Assembly: GCA_022925895.1 (NCBI GenBank)
Contig: JAKSYS010000344.1
Span: 1 to 63,695, forward strand
Direction: 5' to 3'
DNA length: 63,695 nt
Source of the DNA: Fragilaria crotonensis
Lineage: Eukaryota; Bacillariophyta; Fragilariophyceae; Fragilariales; Fragilariaceae
Shown: positions 42,201-53,200 of the stretch, one piece after another
How the letters are laid out: the number at the start of each line of letters is the position of its first letter
How positions within the stretch are numbered: position 1 is the stretch's first letter
Position numbers and translations under genes: made by a program
The notes under the pieces: model-generated
Seen by the model: only the letters and a program-made list of their open reading frames with translations
What the model was told of the DNA's origin: nothing
Database searches by the model: none

Positions 42201-44384
42201 CTGGTCTGTCATTTACAGTTTGGCCAGGAAGAAGGTTTTCAACAACTTCTGGCCACTGCGGATTGGTTGTCATTGTAATAAAGAGGTCTGGCTTGCCCAT
42301 TCGGCGAACAATTGCCAATGCATCCTGGCAAAGCTGGTGCATGTTTCTTGCACTTCCAATGTGAGATGAAGGCAGAATGATTCGTCGCCCCAGCTGTCGA
42401 GTGTTTGTCACATCCTCACCAGCAACAGCATCTGCAATGCCTTGATAAAGTTCAGCACGCAATCTTGGTTGATTAAGACGGATGAAATTAAGACGGCCTT
42501 GTTCCACTTGGGCATAGCAGTCCACAATGTATTGGTGAAACAGCTTCCCTGCAAAGTGAAGGTGATTGGAGAACTGAGCAGCAGGTCGTACAAAAAGCCG
42601 AAATGCAGCATGCATGAGGCAAGTTAATCTTGTCAAATGTGGAGTCGTAGCATTTGGACCAGTTTGCATCATGCCAGGATGCCAGCCTCTTGGGGAGCCT
42701 GTTGGAAAAAGGAGTACATATGCCAGTGGAGAATAGTCGGGATGGAGCTCTGAGATTGACTGAATTGCTCCAGCACGAAGCAATACTCGAATATCACGGT
42801 TACCTGAACCTTCGTCAGGAAGAATCACAGCTACCTCACTGGAACATGGTGCATTGTACCGTCTGTTGTCCAATTCAGGTTGATCCAGGATATGCATTGC
42901 AACATTGTGGCCAGGCAATTCAACATCATGATTACCATCAGTATTACTGGCCAAGGTTTCCTCATCAAGAGCTTGCTTGAATAATCCATACAGCCGGTTT
43001 TGATTCTGAATCATTTGCTGCAATAAAACCAAAGTATTCCTGTCCAAGGTATTCAAATGATGTAAACGATTGTCCACCTCATGGTCAGTGTCATAGAAAT
43101 AGAGTTGTGCAAAAGCAGGATGCTGTCCAGGTTCTGGGAGCAATGATCCTAACCGGTGGTACATTGAGCCATGAATGCGAAAAGTATAAATTCCACAACT
43201 CCTATCAATCAAAGCATCATCCACATTAGCGCCTATTGAGGCAAAACTCAAGGCAGAGTTGTAGGCACGGATGTGTGGCATGAACAATTCATGTGCATGA
43301 AAAAGATCCATCAACACATTTGGTGTGGGATCAAGAGGGAGGAGAGATACCTTGCCCTTGGCACAGCAAGATGAAAAGTAGCCCCTTTCAGACCTTGATT
43401 CATTTGGAAAATGCAGTGCAGAGCAGCCCTGACATTCAACTGTGCATGGGCCAAGGACATGACGTGCTGGAGCAGGAGCAGATGAATAGGCTGCGCCATT
43501 GGTGCGTTGGCAACTTTGGCGTGTTTGTCTCATGTGCTCTTGGTGCTGAGTGGTGATGGCAGCCATCTGTGTGGCAGCAACAGGGTCACCTTCTTGAGAT
43601 CTCTGGAGCGCTCCAGACGTGTTTGTCTCATGTGCTCTTGGTTCCTGGTGGTGATGGCAGCCATCTGTGTGGCAGCAACAGGGTCACCTTCTTGAGATCT
43701 CTGGAGGCGCTCCAGACGTGTTTGTCTCATGTGCTCTTGGTGCTGAGTGGTGATGGCAGCCATCTGTGTGGCAGCAACAGGGTCACCTTCTTGAGATCTC
43801 TGGAGGCGCTCCTGACGTGTTTGTCTCATGTGCTCTTGGTTCCTGGTGGTGATGGCAGCCATCTGTGTGGCAGCAACAGGGTCACCTTCTTGAGATCTCT
43901 GGAGGCGCTCCAGACGTGTTTGTCTCATGTGCTCTTGGTGCTGAGTGGTGATGGCAGCCATCTGTGTGGCAGCAACAGGGTCACCTTCTTGAGATCTCTG
44001 GAGGCGCTCCAGACGTGTTTGTCTCATCTGCTCTTGGTTCCTGGTGGTGATGGCAGCCATCTGTGTGGCAGCAACAGGGTCACCTTCTTGAGATCTCTGG
44101 AGGCGCTCCAGACGTGTTTGTCTCATGTGCTCTTGGTGCTGAGTGGTGATGGCGGCCATCTGTGTGACAGCAACAGGGTCACCTTCTTGAGATCTCTGGA
44201 GGCGCTCCAGACGTGTTTGTCTCTTCTGCTCACGGTTCCTGGTGGTGATGGCGGCCATCTGTGTGGCAGCTACAGGGTCACCACCTTCTTCTTGGTGGGA
44301 CAGGTTGCGAAGTTTGGCACGCCTTTTCCTTGCTGCAATGGCAGCTGGCTTTGTTGATAGTGAATGTTTACTTGGGTGTGACAT
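39240..44384 (-). pseudogene. Helitron Rep-helicase (RepHel), multiply frameshifted
   Basis: Six consecutive minus-strand frames spell one Helitron protein of about 1,700 residues. The order is: a basic N-terminus (MSHPSKHS..., ATG 44384); a 33-residue tandem repeat region; the Rep domain (41572-43566) with the HUH motif KRGLPHAHVLVIL (about 42065-42100) and the catalytic-Tyr motif KYLYKYVYKGHDRA (about 41607-41650); a linker; and a Pif1-like SF1 helicase with Walker A GPAGSGKT (about 40542-40565), Walker B ILIIDEITML, GGDFRQVLPIL and the C-terminal motif YAMTINKSQGQTL. Frames break near 43608, 41582-41587 (a six-C run), 40579, 40250 and 39673/39651, all one-base indels in short runs. Rolling-circle transposition is the family function. 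As written, the protein cannot be made. Confidence 0.9.
43580..44300 (-). repeat. 99-bp minisatellite encoding 33-residue repeats
   Basis: About seven head-to-tail copies of a 99-bp unit encode ...RQTRLERLQRSQEGDPVAATQMAAITT.... Units alternate between a TRNQE and a TQHQE version, so the true repeat is largely a 198-bp dimer. The unit at 43600-43620 lacks one G that its sister units have (GGAGCGC against GGAGGCGC), which creates the first frameshift. Arginine-rich N-terminal repeats are common in Helitron proteins; their role is not established. Confidence 0.9.
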
Positions 44385-46036
44385 AATGGTTATATGCTGA
44401 TTGGAAAGAATTGGAAGCAAGGAATTATGTGAGCGGTACAATTACTGTAGGTGTATGAGGTACTGGAGTCTACAGTACAGCGTACAGTACCATACTGTAC
44501 AGTACTCGGAGTACATCTTATAGTGAGTGAGTGTATGTTGTACTGGAGTACAATGTAGAGTCGTAACAGGGACTACAGTACAGCCAGCGTACAGTACTGT
44601 GCAATGACCACCAATAATACAACTTCACGACGCAACCTGCCGTTAATAAAGCGTTATTTTTTTAAAAAACGAAATAACCCACCGTTAATAAAACGTTATT
44701 TGAGTAAGGGTTGACTTTTGGAATCAAAAAATTTGCGTTCATGGGGAGGCCAAGCACCAATACTGGCGAAGCTTCTTGGTTACTGTTTACTTTCAGTACT
44801 CAACCCTGGCGAAGCTCCGTAGTGAGACCACTGTACTGCGTATTGCGCACAGTAAAAAAATTCAGACAGTATTCATTTGATCCAGTACCCCAGAGTGGTC
44901 ATACTCCGTAACAGACGCACGCACGCACACACGCACACACGCACACAATTAATCCTACTATATTATAAATTAATTGTGTGCGTGTGTGCGTGTGTGCGTG
45001 CGTGCGTGCGTGCGTCTGTTACGGGCGAGTATGACCACATGACCACTCTGGGGTACTGGATCAAATGAATACTGTCTGAATTTCCTACGTTGGTACCATG
45101 GTACTGCATGCTGTAGGGGAAAAAAGTACTGGTACGGAGTACGACCAGGTTGGGGGTACTGTACGTCCAGTTTCCTGTAGTAGACACTCCGATCAAATGT
45201 GAGGTACCCACTAGTTTATAATATAGTAGGATATACATGCATTTATCTCTATACCTCTTTTACTACGTTTGTCATACTAAGTACATGTACTCCGAGTGCA
45301 CTACGACCATACCAATCATGACGTACAAGTACTGTACCAGGCTACAGTAGTACAGCTACTCAAGGGCCAGGTACATGTTATACAGTGTACTGTAGTATGC
45401 ATTATGGATACGGATACTTGGCCCATCTATGCATGTACAATGTACAGTACTCCGAGTTCATGAGAGATCAGAATTCCGACAAACCTACTAGTGCCCTAGT
45501 AGTACAAAGAGTGTACAAGTAGGACATCATCCCACGCACGTCTGGGACTGCACTGCCTGTAGAATACAGTACTTGTACTCGTACTCGTACTGCTTTTAGG
45601 AAGGAGGAAGAAGTATGATACAAGTATTGTACGGAGTATTCCGAGTACCAGGTGATGATGTACCCATAAACAGTACCTGGTACCTGGTACAGTACATGAA
45701 CTTGTAGTACTACTGTACCGGTAGAGTACGGTACGCTTACTGCTCTGAGTTCTACTCCAGTAGATACCATATGGTCAAGGATAGTGAACAGTATACTGTA
45801 CTGTAGTGACCTGTCCTTGCATTCTAATCGGATCCGTTCTGAAGTACCGTACTGGCGTCTGGCGTACAGTCATTCCAGTACTTCCGGTTTTCGCGCCAAT
45901 TTGGATACCGTCATTCAAATCCTTCCGAGGTGCTTTGCTGTGTGTTGCATGGGGGTGAAAGCTTAATCTGAGCATTTGTTTCGAGTGTCGATAGTCTCGA
46001 TCGATCCATAGCTGTTTGCATTTTCAGGTCTCAACC
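44385..46036. other. Intergenic, GTAC-rich, with palindrome; MSH6 upstream region
   Basis: GTAC-rich sequence dominates (44.45-44.60 and 45.25-45.80 kb). Two copies of a CGTTAATAAA-GCGTTATTT motif lie at 44642-44701. The 220-bp palindrome (44861-45080) and an inverted copy of a block from the other side of the Helitron (45085-45235) are also here. The final 150 bases before the MSH6 ATG end in TTTGCATTTTCAG, a possible splice acceptor of an intron in the 5' untranslated region. Confidence 0.55.
44861..45080. repeat. Near-perfect 220-bp palindrome
   Basis: The left arm (44861-44953) starts TTCAGACAGTATTCATTTGA and ends in a GCACACACGCACAC microsatellite and AATTAAT. The right arm (44967-45080) is its inverted copy with two short insertions. 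The centre is an AT-rich CCTACTATATTATA loop. Sequence related to one arm lies at 38955-39075 on the other side of the Helitron. Confidence 0.88.
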
Positions 46037-49000
46037 ATGTCGTCGAAGTCGTCATCAAAGAAGACGCCTTCGAGCAGCAAGAGTCTTAAGCAGGGTACGC
46101 TGTTCAGTTTTTTCAGTAAGAAACCAGAAAGTGCAACCAAACCACCATTCCTACCGAACCATCCAATCACTGCGCCTGCGGAGGTTGTTTCGACCCCCGT
46201 GTCATCCAAGGCATCCTCTGTCACTCCCTCGACTGGTGCTACCAACCGCACATCAGTCTCCAAGAATGTTGCTCTATCCCAGGCATGGGAGAAGGTTACC
46301 GTCGGTATGCGCATCGCAGTCTATTGGAAGGACGACGGCAAGTACTACGAAGCCAAGGTATCGGGTCAAAAGAACAAGAACCTCAGATCGGAGTTTACCC
46401 TCGTATACGACAACGGTGACATTGAGCGTATTGACCTCGCCACTGAGAAGTTTAGATTGCTCGACAATGCCGAGCCTCCCAAGAAGAAGCGCCGCCGCAT
46501 AGAAGAAGAAGAGTCGGAAGAGGAGTTTGAATTTGACGAGGACGACGTCGACGAGGATGACGACGAGTCGGAAGTCAAGGAATGGACCAAGGATGACGAC
46601 AAGGAAGATGATTGGATGGTGACCGATGATGAAGAAGAAAGAAAGACAACCCGCACAGCAAAGAGGAAACCGAGCACAAAATGCAAACTCGTCAAGGTCG
46701 TCCGCGTTCCTACGCCAAATACGCCCGCTCCTCGCAAACTGGAAACGAAATTCTCAAACCTTACGCCGGTTTCCGCAAGCAGATCAGCTTCGGTCGTATC
46801 ATCATCAAGTCGGACGTCCGACACTCCGATCGCCTATGTCGACAAAGGGGTGAATCCTTTTGGTGCTCATGTTCACCACCACCTCGAGTTTCTTCGCAAT
46901 CCCAAAGATAGCGAAGGAAGGCCCGTGGATCACCCAGATTACAATCCTCGCACGTTGAAGGTAGATCACAATGAACTAGAACGACACCTTGGAGGGAAAA
47001 TCAGTCCCGGTGTCAAGCAGTGGTGGGACATTAAGGCGCAATACTTCGATACCGTTCTTCTGTTCAAGACTGGAAAATTCTACGAAATGTTCCACATGGA
47101 CGCGGACATTGGTGTGCAGCAGTTGGAATTCTGCTATATGAAGGGTAAGGTGGCACATGCAGGCTTTCCAGAAATATCGTACGGGCAGTTTGCCGATCGG
47201 CTGGTGAGAGCAGGCTATAAGGTGGCGCGAGTCGAACAGACTGAAACACCTGACATGCTCAACGAAAGAAAGAAACAAACCTCGGGGAAGAAGCCCCAGG
47301 TCGTTAATCGAGAAGTCTGCTCCATTATGACCTTGGGGACTCGCACTTTCTGTTACATGGATGACATCAACTCGCTCGAAACCGATGGATCAACATCCGC
47401 GAAACCCCTTCTGGCTATTAAGGAAATCCAGACGCCGCAAGACGAAGAGGGAGGTCCGGTTTGTGAATACGGCGTCACTCTGGTCGATGCTGCCAGAGCT
47501 GTGATTACTATCGGTCAGTTTGCAGATGATGTTCTTCGAAGTCGAATGAATACGTTGCTGACATCCTTTGAACCATCGGAGGTGAGTTTTACTGTTACAG
47601 TCCTGAGGGTGCATGCAAAAGAGTCTTACATTTCATTCCTAGATCATTGTCGAAGGTGGCGAAGGCGGTGCCTCAAAGACTTTGCTATCCCTTATTGAGG
47701 TTTACCAGAGCACCAGTCGCACGCCAGTTGTGATTGAAAACATTGCTTCCTCAACGACGTTCCCTAAATCAACCGCTCTAAGCGAGGACATTCGTCGCAA
47801 GATGGAACGGAAAAGCACCTACATCAGGCCATGGGATGTCAATGAAACCTTGGACGAACTTCACCGCAAGGCGTACTTTCCTCGCGCTTCACGTCAGAAT
47901 GAGGGCAACAAAAGCACTACCCGCTGGCCCAAGGTCCTTCACGCTATCGTGGAAGGTGGCGCCGACTTGGCTGTGTCTAGTTTTGGCGCTGTTGTCTTTC
48001 ACCTTCAACGCAACCTTATCGACCATGAAATCTTGAGCATGGGAACGATCAAGGCCTACATTCCTCCAGCATCATCAGAAGTGGCCAATACACCGCTCAT
48101 GGACGAATTGACCCAAGGCGAGGAACTCGATACCGTTCCTCCCATGACACCCGCCGGGCCAAGCCCTCGCGACCCTCACTTGGGTTTCGATTCCACTGAG
48201 GAGCTGGGAGAGGAAGCAGACATTAATCATATGGCTTTGGACGGTACGACTCTGCAGAATTTGGAGGTACTAACCAATTCTACAACATTTACAACTGCCG
48301 GAAGTCTTTGGTCCAAGATCAATACGACGAAGACTCCCCATGGGTCCCGAATGCTTCGAGCATGGCTGCTCCGTCCCCTTTTTCGCAAGGCCGACATTGA
48401 TCGACGAGCAGATGCCGTAGAAGAGCTTGTTTCTGGCGGAGCGGGCGTAGCCCTCTCAGAAGCTCGACAGGTGTTGAGCAAGTGCGGAGACATTGAACGC
48501 CTCCTTAGTCGTATACACAGTATGAGTGGTACGGCGTCCCAGCCGGACACAGGAGGTATCCACCCCAATGAACGTGCTGTCTTGTATGAAGGTGTGACTC
48601 ATACGAAACGCAAAGTTGGAGACTTTTCAAAATTGTTGAATGGCTTGCGCCACACGACGAGAATCCCAGAAATTTTTGACGGCGTGAAGATCAAGAGCGG
48701 GTTGCTTCGGAAGATAGTATATCCCATCTCCAAGGGTGGCTGCTTCCCTGAAATGGAGAAAGAACTCGACTGGTTCTTTGAGAACTTTGACTGCGAGCTG
48801 GCTGCCAAGGGACTATTCGAACCAAGCAGAGGCGTCGATGAGAATTACGACGAGGCATGCGATTTGGTTCAGCGGATTCGGCGTGAGCTGGAAGACTACA
48901 AGGACGAAATGTGTTCTGAAGTACTTCGAGGGTCATCGCGAACGAGTTGGAAGTATGTTAATACCAAGGATGATTCTAAGGACAAATACATGATCGAGCT

Positions 49001-50207
49001 TCCTGCTAGCATTCGAGTTCCTAACAATTTCATCATCAAGGGAAAACGAGGCAGTGGCAACAAGCAAGTTAACAAATACCGAACAAGAGAGGTCGAAGAG
49101 ATGGTCAAGGAGCTTGAAATTGCTCTAGACATTCAAAAGGATGGCAAGGCTCGCGGTATGCAATTGATCTTCGCGAAGTTCGACTCGAAGCGTAGTCTCT
49201 GGGCTGCCGCGGCTCAAACGACCGCAATGCTAGACGCTTTGGGTTCTTTGGCGGAGGCGTCCGCGAGACCAGGTTTCAGTCGACCATCCATTCTTGCTTG
49301 CCCCCCACATGTCAAGCCATGCATTCACATCGTCCAGGGCCGACACCCTTGCGTTGAAATTACACACAACGGAGGCCAGTTTATTCCGAACGACCTCACG
49401 CTCGGCGATTATGAAGGGCACACTGGAGACGCAGAAAGAGTCCTCCTCCTGTCTGGGCCGAATATGGGAGGAAAATCGACCCTCCTGCGACAGACTTGTC
49501 TTATTTCCATATTGGCACAAATTGGTTGTTTCGTACCTGCGGACGAATGTGCTCTGACTCCTGTCGATCGCATTTTTACGCGACTTGGAGCGTGCGATCG
49601 CATTCTTCTTGGGCAGTCGACGTTTTTCGTCGAGCTCGCAGAGACAGCGAGTGCGCTCCGAGGTGCTACCAGGAGATCACTCGTTATCATGGACGAGTTG
49701 GGACGAGGAACTTCAACGTTTGACGGAACCGCTATTGCAAGTGCCTGTGTGCAGCACCTTGTTCAACAAAACCAATGTTTGACATTGTTTGCGACGCATT
49801 ATCACTCACTTCTGGCGGAATGGCAGCACGAACCAAGTGTGAGGCTTGGACACATGGAGTGCTACGTTGAGAATGAGGTGCAAGAATCAATGGAACAAGA
49901 CCCTGACAAAGACCATAACATTACATTCCTCTACACCTTGGGACGAGGTCCATGCCCTCAAAGTTTCGGCGTGAACGTCGCCAAGCTTGCCGGCTTGCCG
50001 GACGAGGTGTTGTCTCGGGCCAAGCAGAAGAGTGTCAGCTTCGAAAAGGAAATGGGCAGCGTCGACATCGATGAAATCACAGCAGAGGAGGCCACTGAGC
50101 TCTGCTCTCAACTCTCTGCAGCCATCGAGGCAGGCGACGAAATCCAAGCGTACTCGCTTTGGGAAAGACTCAATAGCTCATCTCAACACTCAGTGGGATC
50201 TAGATAA
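46037..50207 (+). CDS. MSH6: DNA mismatch-repair protein MSH6
   Basis: Two exons, 46037-47581 and 47643-50207, with a 61-bp intron (GTGAGT...CCTAG), give 1,369 residues, the usual size for MSH6. An N-terminal PCNA-interacting motif, QGTLFSFF, is followed by a Tudor-like domain (about residues 90-150, VGMRIAVYWKDDGKYYEAKV), an arrangement found in plant MSH6. Highly acidic and Lys-rich linkers precede the mismatch-binding domain, where KTGKFYEMFHMDA carries the Phe-x-Glu wedge of the MSH6 type. The core, lever and clamp follow. The ATPase has Walker A GPNMGGKST (Lys about 1126) and Walker B VIMDELGRGTSTFDG. MSH6 pairs with MSH2 to recognise base mismatches and small loops in the nucleus. The exon junction restores FEPSE/IIVEGG. 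I start at ATG 46037 before the PIP box. Confidence 0.95.
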
Positions 50208-50228
50208 ACGTTCATAGATTCAGCTAAT

Positions 50229-53200
50229 CTATGTCAAGGCTACTAGGATGGCCTCTTTCAGTTGAGCTCTTTCGTCAGGACTCATCAGTCCGTACGCTCG
50301 GGCCAAACCTTCTACTATACCAGCAGCTCCGACGCGTGCTGTGTTTCCACCTGCAGTCAAAACTTGTATCACCTCTTGAGCAACACACGACTTCGTGTAG
50401 GCCAATATCTTCTCCTCCAAGTGTTGATGGGAATGCGCCATCCAAGTCAGCACCGCCTTATCGTCAACCCATTTCGCTTCGTCCATTCCCGGAGTCTGGA
50501 CAAACCAACTCTTGATCAAATTCGAGGCCTCTATCGCTGTTGGGGTCTTGACTCCTCTGCCGACTTCGGCAGCTTCTATAATCTTCTTGCGAAGATCAAA
50601 TTCAGCAAGCTTGCGACGGAGGCGCCAATAGAAGAATGCACGCGACTCTGACCATTCGACCTCGCGTTCGATCACACCCACGGCTTTCATCCTGCCTGGT
50701 GTATCGTGCAGCTCGCAGAATTGGACGGCGATCTGTCCGTAAACTGGAAGAAGTGCGCGTTCTCGCTTCGCAATGAGGGCCTGCACGGATTCCTTGTTCG
50801 TTGGCTCGTCCTCGGCTTCAAGCTGCTTATCAAGTTGTTGGAGTGTGTCGTCGAGTCGGTGCATGGTGGCCAGCAACTCTGCTGTTCGGTACTTCACACT
50901 AGCTGCTCCATTTGCTTCAAGAACCCCGCCGCGTGCAGTCCTAGACGAAGCGTACATTTCCATGGACCCGGCATTGATGGACGCATCCAGCACTACCCAA
51001 GCGCCCCCACGAATCTCAGCGTACGGAGGAATAAATACAAACACAGGTTGGGTGTAGGCAACGAAAGCGTCAACGATCAAAGATCCATACTTCAGCACTT
51101 CATCAAACATATCTCGCTGGCCGCCGCTGAAACCTCTCCAGTTCGCAAACACCATGAGAGGAAGATCCTCAGTGCGAAAGTCGTTGATAGCTTAAGCTGT
51201 CTTGTATGCGCTGTTAGGGAACCAAACACACCCAGCCTGTTGAATGACCGCTTCGGACGCCTTGACGTCAGCAGGATCTGCCGGTTTAATGGCTTCCGCT
51301 GTTCTGTTCTCGGTAATAACGACTCCCATCGGGATACCTCCCAGACGAGCTCTTCCAACGACCACAGTCTTTGCCCAACCGGCCAGAGTTTCGGTGAAAC
51401 TGCCGTTGTCAAAAAATCCACTTTGCCAGATTCCTAGGTCGTCCCTACCACCTGCAAGTAGCATTCGCGGATCGTAAGGAACCCCAGGACTTGGCGTGAA
51501 AGTCACGGGTCTTTCGATGTCGTCGATTCCTCGAATATCTGTGATTGGAAGGATACCACCCCTGCGCGAAGGAACGAACGAAAGCCAGTCAATTGCGGCC
51601 TTGATCGATCGGAGGTGATCAGATTCCACAATGTGAGAGATTCCATTCGGGTACATTATTCCAGGACCTCCCAGCTGATCATTAGTTGAGTAGACATTGA
51701 CACCCATCAATTTATTAAGCGCCTGGTATCCAGTCAGAATGATGGGGGATGCCGTTGCCTTCTGGATAGTACGCTGTCCGAGACGGACCAGATAGGCACC
51801 AATGCCAACCGTTCGTCCCAGGACCAGCGTTAAGGTAAAAATATCTTGATATGCGGAACTCGTTTCGCCAGCAATAAGCCCTGACCCCTTCAGATTCTCA
51901 ACACCAAGGTCGGGTTCTGATCCAATGATATCAGTCACTTTATAGACAATTTCACCATTGTACTTAGCCTCGGTTGTAATGATCTCAGCCTTTGATTCAG
52001 TGAGCATCGCATAGTCCTCCTTGGATACGTAAATGAAATCGAAACCATTCTCCGGCTTCGACGGCTCCTTGAAAGCAACTTTAAATGTCTTCTTCACCCT
52101 CTCTGCCAACCCAATTCGAGCTCCAGAGTTGGCTGCAATGTACAAGCGTGGGATTCTATGCTCTCGAGCATATTCTGATGCCAATTTGAATACAACATCT
52201 TCCCTCGTTCCGAAACTTCCAGCCTTGAAGGTGATGTCGTTAGCAATGAGAACCACTTGGCGCCCTTCAGGATATTCGACGGTCTTTAGCACCATCAGCC
52301 ATGCAACCATGCCAACATCATTCGATCCGGCGCGACGATTCATTTGTACAAGCTCAAGTGAACCATTGAGATAGTCTTCGATAGACCACCTTTTCGATGG
52401 CGAGACCTTGTTCTGAACTACCAGTTCGTGTGTGTACATGACCATGAGTGGTCGTCCGGGGGCTTGTATACCGGACGCGCGATTGGAAGACCCCTTCTGA
52501 TCCCGCCCAGTCGACTCAATCCACTGCTGTTCGACTGCAGCTTCAAATAACGCGGGGAAGTCGTAGCAGTATAGGGTGTCGGACGATTGAGCTGCAGCCT
52601 TGCGTTGCGCATCAAAGGGCCGAGTCAAAGGGTATGGAGTATCTGTACTCATTCCTTCCCATGAGCTGTCGCCGCTGCTGGCTAGACTTGCTTTCGTGCC
52701 TCCGATTAGCTTGAATTCGAGATTTCCTCCCTTCTCGTCTGCAGCCTCGACGTAGGTACTCATAACATGGACATACCCCGTTGGGTTGCTTGCGACCAAA
52801 CGTAGTGCGATGGGAGGCGAGCCTGGTCTGAGACAGCAAACGACCCTGGTTTCAACTTCGACAATGCCAAGCGCCGAAATTCGGGAGCCGTGTCGCTTCA
52901 GTATATCAACAACAACCTGCTCAACAACAACGGGGTCAAGGACAGAATTCTCATTGTGGCTCTCGAGGTTCACAAAGAGGTGATTATCAGATTTGCTCTT
53001 CAACGCAACCACGTCGACAGCGTTCAATGCATCGACAAGAACACGTTCGAAGCTAGAGGAAGAGAAATCTAGTGTGAAACTTATTGCGCGAGCAAACACT
53101 CTGGGTGCCTTGTTTGCTTTCTTGTCTTTCACAAGGGCAGCCGGTCGGGGCGTTGCCTCGTAAAGGTGAACGTGGCACGTCGTTGTATGCTGCCGTCCGA

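Noticed and set aside
43580..44300. Possible CRISPR-like array
   Set aside because: The units are 99 bp and head to tail with no unique spacers, and they encode a protein repeat in a eukaryotic transposon.
43569..44357. 262-codon plus-strand repetitive frame
   Set aside because: Antisense reading of the Helitron coding minisatellite; the minus-strand frame connects to the Rep domain.
44640..44704. Candidate 5' end of the Helitron (TCAAATAACG on the minus strand)
   Set aside because: The preceding base is C rather than the A expected from insertion between A and T, and no matching 3' hairpin plus CTRR end could be fixed on the other side.
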